Shown one piece after another: positions 1 to 7,565 of a DNA stretch of 58,947 nt (the stretch's first letter is position 1; each line of letters opens with the position of its first letter). The stretch lies in NCBI GenBank assembly GCA_023264735.1, contig JAHFVD010000045.1, positions 1 through 58,947 of the forward strand, written 5' to 3'. A program made the position numbers and the translations under genes. This DNA comes from Mycobacterium sp. Its GTDB lineage: Bacteria; Actinomycetota; Actinomycetes; Mycobacteriales; Mycobacteriaceae. The notes beneath the pieces are model-generated. The model searched no databases and was not told where the DNA came from. It worked only from the letters and a program-made list of their open reading frames with translations.

Positions 1-12
1 AAATCGTCTACG

Positions 13-1854
13 TCAGCGCCACTCTGGGTTAAAACCCAGCCACAGCAGACTCGTTCCGGTCAGCGCCCGCTCGCCCTGATCCAGCACGCCCCTGACCGAC
101 TGACCCAGCAATGCCGCGACGGCCTCGGGCAGCGATGCCGCCGCAGGCTGCGAAGAGGGCTTGGGGCGCAAAAAGTCCCGCAATGACGAGCTGGGATAGC
201 TGACCAGTTCGATCTCATCGTCGACGTCGATTCCGGCGAGCACCTTGGCCCGCTGCACCGCGGTTCGCAGCCCACCGAGTTCGTCCACCAATCCGCGCTC
301 GAGAGCGTCGGCACCCGTCCACACCCGGCCGCGGGCTACCGCGTCGACGGCCTCGACCGACATGTGGCGCGCCTCGGCGACCCGTTGGATGAAATCGGCG
401 TAGAACAAATCAGCCTCGGCCTCCACCAGAGCCTGCTGATCCGCAGTGAACGGCGCGTTGACCGACCAGGCATCGGCGTTGTCGTTGGTCCGCACACTGT
501 CCGAACCGACCCCGAGACGCTCCTTGAGTTCACGGGCCACCAGCTTGCCGGTCAGCACGCCGATGGAGCCGGTGATCGTTCCCGGATTGGCGACGATGGC
601 GTCGGCCCCCATCGCGATGTAGTAACCGCCCGAGGCGGCCACCCCACCCATCGAGGCCACGACCGGCTTGCCCTTGCCGCGTACCCGCGTCACTTCCCGC
701 CAGATGGTCTCCGAGGCGGACACCGACCCGCCCGGGCTGTCGACCCGCACCACCACAGCCGCCACGTCGTCGTCGCTGGCGACCTGCCGCAGCGCGGCGC
801 CGATGGTGTCACCGCCGGCACTGGAGCGCCCGAACGGAAGCCCCTGCGGACCGCCGCGGCCGCTGACGATCGACCCCGCGACCGTGACCACCGCGATCCT
901 CGGGCGTTTCTTGCGGCCCGGCACTGACGGCATCGGCACCGGCGGTCCACTCTTGCGGATCTGCGCGTAGCGGGAGAGGAACAGCCGAGGCGGGGCGTTG
1001 TCGTCGGAATCGGCGTCGCCTGTCTCAGGGGAGATGCCTTCCGGAGGGCAGGAGCGAAGCGACCCGGGAATGGATTGAGCGCCAATGAGTTCAGCGATGC
1101 GGCTGTAGGCCTCGTCGCGGAATCCGATGCGGTCGACCAGGTGGCCGGTGACCGCGTCGTCGCGCAGCAGCGGCGCGCGGTTGGCCAGCTCGTCGACGGC
1201 CGCGACCTCGATGTGCCGCGACTCGGCGATGGCCTGCCACACCTGGCTGTGCAGGCTGGCGATCAGCCGGGCATCGGCCTCCCGGTGGGCCTCGGTGTAG
1301 TGATCCTGGGTGAACAGGTTGACCGCCGACTTGTACTCACCGCGGGCGACGAACTGGGCTTCGATGCCGGCCTTACCCAGCGCTTCGCGCAGAAATAGCG
1401 CGTTGGTGGCGAACCCGATCAGGCCGACGGTGCCCGTGGGCTGCATCCACACCTCGGAGAACGCCGAGGCCAGGTAGTAGGACAGCGTGCCCGGATAGGT
1501 CTCGGCCCAGGCCAGCGACGGCTTGACGGCGGTGAACGCGGCGATGGCTGCCCGCAGCTCCTGTACCGCTCCGGCCGGTGCTGCCGAAAGCTGCACCCGC
1601 GCAATCAGTCCGGCCACCCGCGGATCCTCGGCGGCGCGGTGGATCGCGGTGACGGCGTCGCGCAGCAACATCGTCCGGCCGCCGCCGGTGATGAAGGTCA
1701 GCGGGTCGAAGCCGCTGGCCTCCGGCGGCACGGACTGCAGGTCGAGCTCCAGCACGCAGCCATCGGGCACTCCGTGGTGGCGGGCGGTGTCGATGCGGCG
1801 CAGCGCGTCGCGGATGTCGTCGGCACCCGGGACAGCGGGCAGGAAGGCGAACAT
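13..1854 (-). CDS. sppA: Signal peptide peptidase SppA (protease IV type)
   Basis: Membrane-associated serine protease that degrades leftover signal peptides. It is the long (67K-type) tandem-domain form, about 613 residues. The general-base Lys lies in GEYKSAVNLF (about residue 175) and the nucleophile Ser in GGVAASGGYY (about residue 408), the positions expected for the Ser/Lys dyad. I chose the Met at 1854 (MFAFLPAVPG) because it begins the conserved part; an upstream ATG at 1902 adds 16 low-complexity residues, and neither start has a good ribosome binding site. The gene follows rplO, as in M. tuberculosis, behind a strong hairpin, so it is probably transcribed separately. The linker between the two protease halves carries an in-frame copy of a 29-bp repeat (1041-1069). 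Confidence 0.93.
   Translation of the reverse strand: MFAFLPAVPGADDIRDALRRIDTARHHGVPDGCVLELDLQSVPPEASGFDPLTFITGGGRTMLLRDAVTAIHRAAEDPRVAGLIARVQLSAAPAGAVQELRAAIAAFTAVKPSLAWAETYPGTLSYYLASAFSEVWMQPTGTVGLIGFATNALFLREALGKAGIEAQFVARGEYKSAVNLFTQDHYTEAHREADARLIASLHSQVWQAIAESRHIEVAAVDELANRAPLLRDDAVTGHLVDRIGFRDEAYSRIAELIGAQSIPGSLRSCPPEGISPETGDADSDDNAPPRLFLSRYAQIRKSGPPVPMPSVPGRKKRPRIAVVTVAGSIVSGRGGPQGLPFGRSSAGGDTIGAALRQVASDDDVAAVVVRVDSPGGSVSASETIWREVTRVRGKGKPVVASMGGVAASGGYYIAMGADAIVANPGTITGSIGVLTGKLVARELKERLGVGSDSVRTNDNADAWSVNAPFTADQQALVEAEADLFYADFIQRVAEARHMSVEAVDAVARGRVWTGADALERGLVDELGGLRTAVQRAKVLAGIDVDDEIELVSYPSSSLRDFLRPKPSSQPAAASLPEAVAALLGQSVRGVLDQGERALTGTSLLWLGFNPEWR
1041..1069. repeat. 29-bp repeat, copy 1, in frame inside sppA
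   Basis: The 29 bases are identical to 46723-46751; the core is GGAGCGAAGCGACCCGGGA. Read on the minus strand within sppA they encode roughly PGSLRSCPPE in the linker between the two protease halves, without disturbing the frame. The other copy is intergenic. Confidence 0.85.
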
Positions 1855-1992
1855 AGCTTCGAGGCTACCGGCGCTGGCCGCAGTGCCGGCTGGCACGCTC
1901 ATACGGCGGAGGGGTGAGGTAGTCGATCTCGATACCGCAATTCGACGTCGACGGCTTCGACGGCGACGGGCTGCGAAGCTGAGTTAGCTCGC

Positions 1993-2050
1993 CGAGCAGA
2001 CGCAAAAGCTCCCGACACGCCGGGCGTGCGGGAGCTTTTGTGTCTGCTCG
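1993..2050 (-). terminator. Long hairpin terminator downstream of rplO
   Basis: A 58-base hairpin begins 7 bases after the rplO stop. The outer stem (CGAGCAGACGCAAAAGCTCCCG and its complement) has 22 pairs with one G-U. After a one-base bulge, five further pairs close a CGG loop. It would end the spc operon and insulate sppA. The outer stem and loop recur after rpoC at 53651-53709. Confidence 0.8.
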
Positions 2051-2056
2051 CGAGAA

Positions 2057-2500
2057 TTACAGTTCGGTGGCCGACCCGCCTGCGGCCGTGATGGCCTCGC
2101 GGGCGCTGCCGCTGAACTTGTGTGCGGTGACGTCGATTTTGACGGTCAGCTTGCCGTCGCCCAGCACCTTGACGAGCACGTTCTTACGAACCAGGCCGTT
2201 GCCCACCAGTTCGTCGATGCCGACGGTGCCGCCCTGCGGGAAGGCCTTGCTGATGTCGCCCAGGTTGACGACGCCGTACTCGGTGCGGAACCGGTTACGG
2301 AAACCCTTGAGCTTGGGCAGCCGCATGTGGATCGGCATCTGCCCGCCCTCGAAGGTCACCGGCACGTTCTTGCGGGCCTTGGTGCCCTTGGTGCCACGAC
2401 CGGCCGTCTTACCCTTGGAGCCTTCACCGCGACCGACGCGAGTCTTCTTGGTCTTGGAGCCGGGAGCCGGCTTCAGGTCGTGCAGTTTGATGACGCTCAT
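2057..2500 (-). CDS. rplO: 50S ribosomal protein L15
   Basis: Large-subunit protein L15, 147 residues, with the typical basic glycine-rich N-terminus ([20 protein letters not shown]). Its start codon overlaps the rpmD stop by 4 bases (ATGA), indicating translational coupling. It is the last gene of the spc operon here: a strong hairpin follows 7 bases after the stop, and no secY or adk follows as it would in E. coli. Confidence 0.98.
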   Translation of the reverse strand: MSVIKLHDLKPAPGSKTKKTRVGRGEGSKGKTAGRGTKGTKARKNVPVTFEGGQMPIHMRLPKLKGFRNRFRTEYGVVNLGDISKAFPQGGTVGIDELVGNGLVRKNVLVKVLGDGKLTVKIDVTAHKFSGSAREAITAAGGSATEL

Positions 2501-2679
2501 TTGACTTCCTCAACCTCAACGAGGTGGTGCACGACGTTGATCAGACCGCGCGTCTGCGGGGTGTCCTCGCGAACCACCGACTGGCGAATCTTCTTCAGCC
2601 CCAGGGTCCGCAGGCTCTCGCGCTGCTTCCAGCGGGCACCGACGATGCCGCGCACCTGGGTGATCTTCAGGTCTGCCAT
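2497..2679 (-). CDS. rpmD: 50S ribosomal protein L30
   Basis: Large-subunit protein L30, 60 residues, starting [14 protein letters not shown], the usual compact bacterial form. It lies 2 bases after rpsE and overlaps rplO by 4 bases, so it is in the middle of the spc operon. Nothing unusual is seen. Confidence 0.97.
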   Translation of the reverse strand: MADLKITQVRGIVGARWKQRESLRTLGLKKIRQSVVREDTPQTRGLINVVHHLVEVEEVK

Positions 2680-2681
2680 GG

Positions 2682-3389
2682 TTATGCGCTTCCTTCACGC
2701 GCGGCTGCAGCAGCCAGCGCATCGCTTTCCCGACGGGCGCGCAGCATGCCGGCCGGCGCGACGTCTTCGATCGGCAGCCCACGACGGGCGGCTACCTCTT
2801 CGGGACGCTGCAGCAGCTTGAGCGCGGCGACGGTGGCGTGAACCACGTTGATCGCGTTGTCACTGCCCAGCGACTTGGCCAGAACGTCGTGCACGCCAGC
2901 GCATTCCAGCACCGCGCGGCATGCACCACCGGCGATGACACCGGTACCGGGGCTGGCCGGACGCAGCATCACGACACCGGCCGCAGCCTCGCCCTGCACG
3001 GGATGGGTGACGGTGCCACCGATCAGCGGGACGCGGAAGAAGTTCTTGCGAGCTTCCTCGACACCCTTGGCGATAGCGGCCGGGACCTCTTTGGCCTTGC
3101 CGTAGCCGACGCCGACCAGTCCGTTGCCGTCGCCGACGATCACCAGTGCGGTGAAGCTGAACCGACGACCACCCTTGACCACCTTGGAGACACGGTTGAT
3201 CGTGACAACGCGCTCCAGGTAGTTGCTCTTCTCGCCGCCATCGCGACCGCCGCGTCCGCCACGGTCTCCGCGATCGTCACGGCGGCCTCGGCCACCGCGG
3301 TCGTCACGTCCGCCGCCGCGCTGTACGTCGGTCCGGGTGCCGGCTGAGGGGGCGCCGGTATCCGGCGCTGCGCTCTGCTCCGACATCAT
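2682..3389 (-). CDS. rpsE: 30S ribosomal protein S5 with RG-rich N-terminal extension
   Basis: Small-subunit protein S5, 235 residues, involved in decoding accuracy. The conserved core begins at about residue 56 ([20 protein letters not shown]) and includes the dsRNA-binding and S5 C-terminal domains. Before it lies a roughly 50-residue tail of Arg, Gly and Asp (repeats such as [15 protein letters not shown]), longer than I remember from M. tuberculosis S5 (about 220 residues in all). The start is one of two adjacent ATG codons (3389 or 3386). The gene is 2 bases upstream of rpmD. Confidence 0.97.
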   Translation of the reverse strand: MMSEQSAAPDTGAPSAGTRTDVQRGGGRDDRGGRGRRDDRGDRGGRGGRDGGEKSNYLERVVTINRVSKVVKGGRRFSFTALVIVGDGNGLVGVGYGKAKEVPAAIAKGVEEARKNFFRVPLIGGTVTHPVQGEAAAGVVMLRPASPGTGVIAGGACRAVLECAGVHDVLAKSLGSDNAINVVHATVAALKLLQRPEEVAARRGLPIEDVAPAGMLRARRESDALAAAAAREGSA

Positions 3390-3411
3390 GCGGTCCTTCC
3401 GTTGTAAGTCA

Positions 3412-3819
3412 TCAGAATTTCAGTCCGTTCTCGCGGGCGGCATCGGCCAGCGCCGCGATCCGGCCGCCGTAGGTGTTACCACCGCGGTCGAACACCACGG
3501 CATCGACACCTGCGGCCTTGGCGCGCTCGGCGATCAGTTGACCGACTCGCACGCTGTGCGCCTTCTTGTCGCCTTCGACAGCACGGACGTCGGCCTCGAT
3601 GGACGAGGCCGCCGCGAGCGTGGTGCCGTCGGCGTCATTGACGAGCTGCACGTGGATGTGCCGCGAGGAGCGGTTGACCACGAGGCGGGGCCGCTCGGCG
3701 GTGCCGACGACCTTCTTGCGCAACCGATTGTGCCGACGGAGGCGCGAAACCCGGCGCGCGGCCGAGACACTCGTGCCGACCGGGGTGCGATCGGGGGCTG
3801 CTTTCTGTGCTTGAGCCAT
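3412..3819 (-). CDS. rplR: 50S ribosomal protein L18
   Basis: L18 binds 5S rRNA in the central protuberance. It has 135 residues with the conserved [16 protein letters not shown] strand and a C-terminal [20 protein letters not shown]. It follows rplF by 3 bases and precedes rpsE by 22 bases in the spc operon. Confidence 0.98.
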   Translation of the reverse strand: MAQAQKAAPDRTPVGTSVSAARRVSRLRRHNRLRKKVVGTAERPRLVVNRSSRHIHVQLVNDADGTTLAAASSIEADVRAVEGDKKAHSVRVGQLIAERAKAAGVDAVVFDRGGNTYGGRIAALADAARENGLKF

Positions 3820-3822
3820 GGC

Positions 3823-4362
3823 TTACTTACCTGTCTTTCCGACCTTGCGGCGGATCTGCTCACCCTCGTAGCGCACGCCCTTGCCCTTGTACGGGTCCGG
3901 GCGGCGCAGCCGACGGATGTTGGCCGAGATCTGACCGACCTTCTGCTTGTCGATACCCGTGACCGAGAACTTGGTGGGCGTCTCCACCGCGAAGGTGATG
4001 CCCTCCGGAGCCTCGATGACCACGGGATGGCTGTACCCGAGCGCGAACTCGAGGTTGCTGCCCTTGAGCTGCACGCGGTAACCGACGCCGAAGATCTCCA
4101 ACTTGGTGGTGTAACCCTCGGTCACACCGGTCACCAGGTTGGACACCAGCGTGCGCGACAACCCATGCAGCGAACGGCTGAGCCGCTCGTCGTCGGGCCG
4201 GCTGACCACGATGGCGCCATCGTCGTTGCGCGCCACGGTGATCGGCTCAGCGATCGCCAGTTCCAGCGTGCCCTTCGGGCCCTTGACCGACACGTTCTGA
4301 CCGTCGATCGTCACATCTACACCGGCGGGAATCGCCACCGGCTGCTTTCCAATACGCGACAT
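3823..4362 (-). CDS. rplF: 50S ribosomal protein L6
   Basis: L6, 179 residues, with two tandem L6 domains. It starts [17 protein letters not shown] and carries the C-terminal signature [16 protein letters not shown]. It lies 13 bases after rpsH and 3 before rplR. Normal bacterial length. Confidence 0.98.
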   Translation of the reverse strand: MSRIGKQPVAIPAGVDVTIDGQNVSVKGPKGTLELAIAEPITVARNDDGAIVVSRPDDERLSRSLHGLSRTLVSNLVTGVTEGYTTKLEIFGVGYRVQLKGSNLEFALGYSHPVVIEAPEGITFAVETPTKFSVTGIDKQKVGQISANIRRLRRPDPYKGKGVRYEGEQIRRKVGKTGK

Positions 4363-4375
4363 GTCTAAGCCTCCC

Positions 4376-4774
4376 TCACCACACGTAGGCGAGGACTTCG
4401 CCGCCCACGCCGGATCGGGCTGCCTGACGGTCGGTCAGCAGGCCTGAAGACGTGGAGATGATCGCCACGCCCAGCCCGCCGAGCACCCGCGGAAGATTGG
4501 TCGATTTCGCGTACACCCGCAGACCGGGCTTGGACACCCGGCGCAACCCCGCGAGACTGCGCTCGCGGTTGGGGCCGTACTTGAGCGAAACAACCAGCGA
4601 CTTGCCGACCCGAGCATCCTCGGTCCGGAAATCGCTGATGTAACCCTCGCGCTTGAGGATCTCGGCGATGTTCGCCTTGATCTTGCTGTGCGGCAAGGTC
4701 ACTTCGTCGTGATACGCCGAATTGGCGTTGCGCAGACGTGTCAAGAAGTCTGCGATCGGGTCCGTCATAGTCAT
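4376..4774 (-). CDS. rpsH: 30S ribosomal protein S8
   Basis: S8 binds the central domain of 16S rRNA and in E. coli also autoregulates the spc mRNA. It has 132 residues, starting [18 protein letters not shown] with the C-terminal [18 protein letters not shown] motif. An 88-base gap separates it from rpsN, the largest inside this operon. I see no convincing S8-binding hairpin by eye. Confidence 0.98.
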   Translation of the reverse strand: MTMTDPIADFLTRLRNANSAYHDEVTLPHSKIKANIAEILKREGYISDFRTEDARVGKSLVVSLKYGPNRERSLAGLRRVSKPGLRVYAKSTNLPRVLGGLGVAIISTSSGLLTDRQAARSGVGGEVLAYVW

Positions 4775-4862
4775 GACTGGGCCTGTCTACCTTCCTCGCA
4801 ACGGTTCCCCCTGGGCTGATTCCCTTGGGGGGCCTGCTGCGCACCTGTTCTGTAGGGGTCTG

Positions 4863-5048
4863 TTACCAGCTGGACTTCTGCACACCGGGCAGTTCGCCGG
4901 CGTGGGCCATCTCCCGCAAGCAGATTCGGCACAGGCCGAACTTGCGGTACACGGCATGGGGACGTCCGCACCTGTTGCAGCGGGTGTAGCCCCGCACGGC
5001 GAACTTCGGCTTCTTATTGGCCTTGTTGACCAGTGCCTTCTTTGCCAT
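4863..5048 (-). CDS. rpsN: 30S ribosomal protein S14, zinc-binding type
   Basis: S14 type Z, 61 residues. Four cysteines in two CxxC pairs (CNRCGRPH and CRICLR) form the zinc ribbon, so this is the C+ paralogue made when zinc is sufficient. Mycobacteria usually encode a second cysteine-free S14 elsewhere under Zur control (family knowledge, not seen here). It lies 4 bases after rplE. Confidence 0.97.
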   Translation of the reverse strand: MAKKALVNKANKKPKFAVRGYTRCNRCGRPHAVYRKFGLCRICLREMAHAGELPGVQKSSW

Positions 5049-5052
5049 CTGC

Positions 5053-5616
5053 TCAGTTCTCCTTGAAGGGGAAGCCCAGCGCGCGCAGCAGCGCCCGACC
5101 TTCGTCGTCGTTCGTCGCCGAAGTGACGACAGTGATGTCCATGCCGCGGGGGCGGTCGATCGAGTCCACGTCGATCTCGTGGAACACCGACTGCTCGGAG
5201 AGCCCGAAGGTGTAGTTGCCGTGGCCGTCGAACTGCTTGGGGCTCAAGCCGCGGAAGTCGCGGATACGCGGCAGCGCGATCGACACCAGCCGGTCGAGGA
5301 ACTCCCACATGCGGTCGCCGCGCAGGGTAACCCGGGCGCCGATCGGCATGCCCTCACGCAGCTTGAACTGCGCGATCGACTTGCGGGCCTTGCGGATCTC
5401 GGGCTTTTGGCCGGTGATCAGCGCGAGGTCGTTGACCGCGCCGTTGATCAGCTTCGCGTCGCGGGCGGCGTCACCGACACCCATGTTGACGACGACCTTG
5501 ACCACGCCGGGGATCTGCATGACGTTGGCGTAGTTGAACTCGTTGTTGAGCGCTGCCTTGATCTCTTCGCGGTAGCGCGCCTTCAGCCGGGGCTGAACCT
5601 TCTCTGCAGTGGTCAT
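5053..5616 (-). CDS. rplE: 50S ribosomal protein L5
   Basis: L5 binds 5S rRNA and contacts the P-site tRNA. I chose the ATG at 5616 ([12 protein letters not shown]), giving 187 residues. A longer start at 5634 would overlap rplX and adds only MARTSD. The core motifs [17 protein letters not shown] and [15 protein letters not shown] are intact. The gene begins one base after the rplX stop. Confidence 0.97.
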   Translation of the reverse strand: MTTAEKVQPRLKARYREEIKAALNNEFNYANVMQIPGVVKVVVNMGVGDAARDAKLINGAVNDLALITGQKPEIRKARKSIAQFKLREGMPIGARVTLRGDRMWEFLDRLVSIALPRIRDFRGLSPKQFDGHGNYTFGLSEQSVFHEIDVDSIDRPRGMDITVVTSATNDDEGRALLRALGFPFKEN

Positions 5617-5617
5617 G

Positions 5618-5935
5618 TCAGATGTCCTTGCCATTGCGCTTCGAGACCCGGACCTTCTTGCCGGTCTCCTCGTCGACGCGGTAGCCGACGCGGGTCGGGT
5701 TGCCGTCGGAGTCGACCACCATCACGTTGGAGACGTGGATTGCCGCCTCCTGCGTGACGATGCCGCCCGAGGACGCGCCACGCTCGTTGGCCGACTGCGC
5801 GGTGTGCTTCTTGATGCGGTTGACGCCCTCGACGAGGACCTTGTTGCGAGTCGGGTAGGCCTCGATGACCTTGCCCTTGGCGCCCTTGTCCTTACCGGCG
5901 GTGACCAGAACGGTGTCGCCCTTGTGCACCTTCAT
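5618..5935 (-). CDS. rplX: 50S ribosomal protein L24
   Basis: L24 is an early-assembly protein near the exit tunnel. It has 105 residues with an N-terminal KOW motif ([20 protein letters not shown]). Its start abuts the rplN stop directly (5935/5936) and its stop is followed one base later by rplE. Confidence 0.97.
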   Translation of the reverse strand: MKVHKGDTVLVTAGKDKGAKGKVIEAYPTRNKVLVEGVNRIKKHTAQSANERGASSGGIVTQEAAIHVSNVMVVDSDGNPTRVGYRVDEETGKKVRVSKRNGKDI

Positions 5936-6304
5936 TTACAACACCTCCGGGGCCAGCGAAACGATCTTCATGAACTTCTTCTCACGCAGTTCGCGCCCGA
6001 CCGGGCCGAAGATGCGGGTGCCACGCGGATCGTTGTCGTTCTTGATGATGACGGCGGCGTTCTCGTCGAACTTGATGTAGCTGCCGTCAGCCCGGCGGCG
6101 CTCCTTGACGGTGCGCACGACGACGGCCTTGACCACGTCACCACGCTTGACGTTGCCACCGGGGATGGCGTCCTTGACGGTCGCCACAATCACATCGCCG
6201 ATGCCGGCGTAGCGCCGCGACGAGCCACCCAGAACACGGATGCACAAGATCTCCTTGGCGCCAGTGTTGTCGGCGACCTTGAGCCGCGATTCCTGCTGAA
6301 TCAC
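5936..6304 (-). CDS. rplN: 50S ribosomal protein L14
   Basis: L14 sits at the subunit interface. It has 122 residues, starting [19 protein letters not shown] with the conserved C-terminal [17 protein letters not shown]. It is the first gene of the spc operon here, preceded by a leader of about 126 bases and a good candidate promoter. In mycobacteria the S10 and spc operons are split at this point by the sulfatase genes, so a separate promoter is needed. Confidence 0.98.
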
Positions 6305-6436
6305 TAGATCTCCTCGACCTGGTTATTTCTGTGTGCACGGCAGATACCGACCTGACGTGCGCGGTCTTTGTCGCCCAAAGAGCACGCAGGGTTTTCTCGC
6401 ATGAGATAACCGAGGTCTGCCCTGGGCAACCCCTAA

Positions 6437-6465
6437 ATACTAGGTGACGAGCGGAAAAGCTCCAA
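6437..6465 (-). promoter_or_regulatory. Candidate promoter of the spc operon
   Basis: On the minus strand TTGGAG (6460-6465), a 17-base spacer and TAGTAT (6437-6442) fit a housekeeping sigma promoter. Transcription would start near 6430, giving a leader of about 126 bases before rplN. The same TTGGAG-17-TANNNT arrangement is found before rpsL (45214-45242). Confidence 0.55.
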
Positions 6466-6499
6466 ATTGCTGCAGTTTGGGGTCTGGCGTCGGCCGCCC

Positions 6500-6560
6500 G
6501 CCGAGGCTGTAGTTATCGAGTAGAAGTGCGAGTGGACGTGTCGCTAACTACAGGCTCGCC
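6500..6560. repeat. 61-bp palindromic repeat, left copy
   Basis: Imperfect inverted repeat with arms GCCGAGGCTGTAGTTATCGA and TCGCTAACTACAGGCTCGC (16 of 19 facing positions pair). It matches 7500-7560 at about 51 of 61 positions in direct orientation. The stop codon of the DUF559 gene (6548-6550) lies inside its right arm. Confidence 0.85.
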
Positions 6561-7465
6561 GCATCGCCGAGTACCGTCGGCGGCCGCCACCAGCGGTTCC
6601 TCGGAGCCGGGCGCAGCTGACCGTCCCAGCCACGCCGAATCAGAGCCGCATATGTGTGGTCCAGAATCGCCGCATCGCGGTCCTCCTTGATCACCCGGAT
6701 GACGTCCCAGCCCAGTTGCGCGACCTTGGGCATCAGCCGCTGGTCCTTGACGTATTGCGCTCGATCGGTCCGGTGCTGATCACCGTCGTACTCGGATGCG
6801 ACTTTGAACTCCTCCCAGCCCATGTCGAGGATGCGCAGAACCTCCCAGCCCCGTACGTACACCGGGACCTGTGTCGCCGGGCGGGGAAACCCCGCGTCCA
6901 GGTACAGCAAGCGCAGCCGTGTCTCTTGCGGGGAGGCCGCTCCGCCGTCAACAAGTGGGAGTAGCTCGAGCAGCTGTCGTATGCCGCGAGCACCCTTGTA
7001 CCGTCTCGCGAGCCCGAGCACGTCGTCGTTCGAGAAGCCCGTCGCACGCTTGAGTGCGTCGAGTCGCATTAGTGCCTCGTGGCGGGGAAGGTGGCGGCCC
7101 AGGTCGTATGCCGTGCGGGCGGCCGTGGTGACCGCGATGCATTGGCGCGTGGTGATCTCATCCGACTGCACGCGTTCAGCGCGGGCGATGATCCCTTTCG
7201 GTGGCCTGGTGTTGTTCCAAATCAGCTCGACGGCAATGTCGTCGTCAATCCAGGAGGCGCCGTGCAGCGCAGATGCGGCGATGCCGGCGACCACACCGTT
7301 GCGGCCAGAACGCAACCAGGCACCGTCGATGACGTCCACCAGATTCGGCGAATAATCTTTGGGCACATAGACATCGCGGTACATGCGCACATACCGGCGG
7401 CGTAGCTCGTATTCGGTCACGGCTCGCACCTCCCTGGCCTGACTGCCGACGATGAGCTTCCTCAT
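6548..7465 (-). CDS. DUF559 / Vsr-like endonuclease-domain protein
   Basis: Protein of 305 residues. The N-terminal two thirds (about 1-170) resembles the AbiEi-antitoxin-like region common in actinobacterial DUF559 proteins, with GVVAGIAASALHGASWI and AARTAYDLGRHLPRHEAL. The C-terminal part carries the Vsr-type PD-(D/E)XK pattern: E181 (SPQETRLR), D214 (LDMGW), EYDGDQH (225-231), then the LGWDVIRV strand (251-258). I chose the ATG at 7465, where the recognisable sequence begins; the open frame continues upstream into the FGE gene only as a shadow. The stop codon is within the downstream palindrome. Biochemical function is unknown. A single-strand or mismatch nuclease or a selfish-element nuclease is possible. 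Confidence 0.75.
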   Translation of the reverse strand: MRKLIVGSQAREVRAVTEYELRRRYVRMYRDVYVPKDYSPNLVDVIDGAWLRSGRNGVVAGIAASALHGASWIDDDIAVELIWNNTRPPKGIIARAERVQSDEITTRQCIAVTTAARTAYDLGRHLPRHEALMRLDALKRATGFSNDDVLGLARRYKGARGIRQLLELLPLVDGGAASPQETRLRLLYLDAGFPRPATQVPVYVRGWEVLRILDMGWEEFKVASEYDGDQHRTDRAQYVKDQRLMPKVAQLGWDVIRVIKEDRDAAILDHTYAALIRRGWDGQLRPAPRNRWWRPPTVLGDAASL

Positions 7466-7499
7466 GGCGGAATGTTGACAGCGACCGCCGACAGATCCC

Positions 7500-7560
7500 G
7501 CCGAGGCTGTTGTTATCGCGCGAAAATGCGAGTGAGCGTGTCGATAACTACAGGCTCGGC
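7500..7560. repeat. 61-bp palindromic repeat, right copy
   Basis: Arms GCCGAGGCTGTTGTTATCG and CGATAACTACAGGCTCGGC pair at 17 of 19 positions around a central 23 bases. It lies 34 bases upstream of the DUF559 start and 5 bases downstream of the FGE stop, so it could also act as the FGE terminator. It is the better-preserved palindrome of the pair. Confidence 0.85.
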
Positions 7561-7565
7561 GCGGC

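Larger units (their letters stand above)
6500..7560 (-). mobile_element. Putative palindrome-bounded DUF559 nuclease element
   Basis: A 1061-bp unit: one 61-bp palindromic repeat, one nuclease-like gene, and a second copy of the repeat. The repeats start exactly 1000 bp apart. Each repeat is itself an inverted repeat, so each end can form a hairpin. No transposase or recombinase is present. The unit sits between the spc promoter and the FGE gene, where M. tuberculosis has an unrelated small gene (from memory). Mobility is inference from structure only. No target-site duplication is obvious: the bases just outside the repeats differ. Confidence 0.45.

Noticed and set aside
6500..7560. Toxin-antitoxin pair or CRISPR-like array as explanation of the repeats
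   Set aside because: Only two repeat copies exist with a single gene between them, and there is no second partner gene. An element with palindromic ends explains the layout better.
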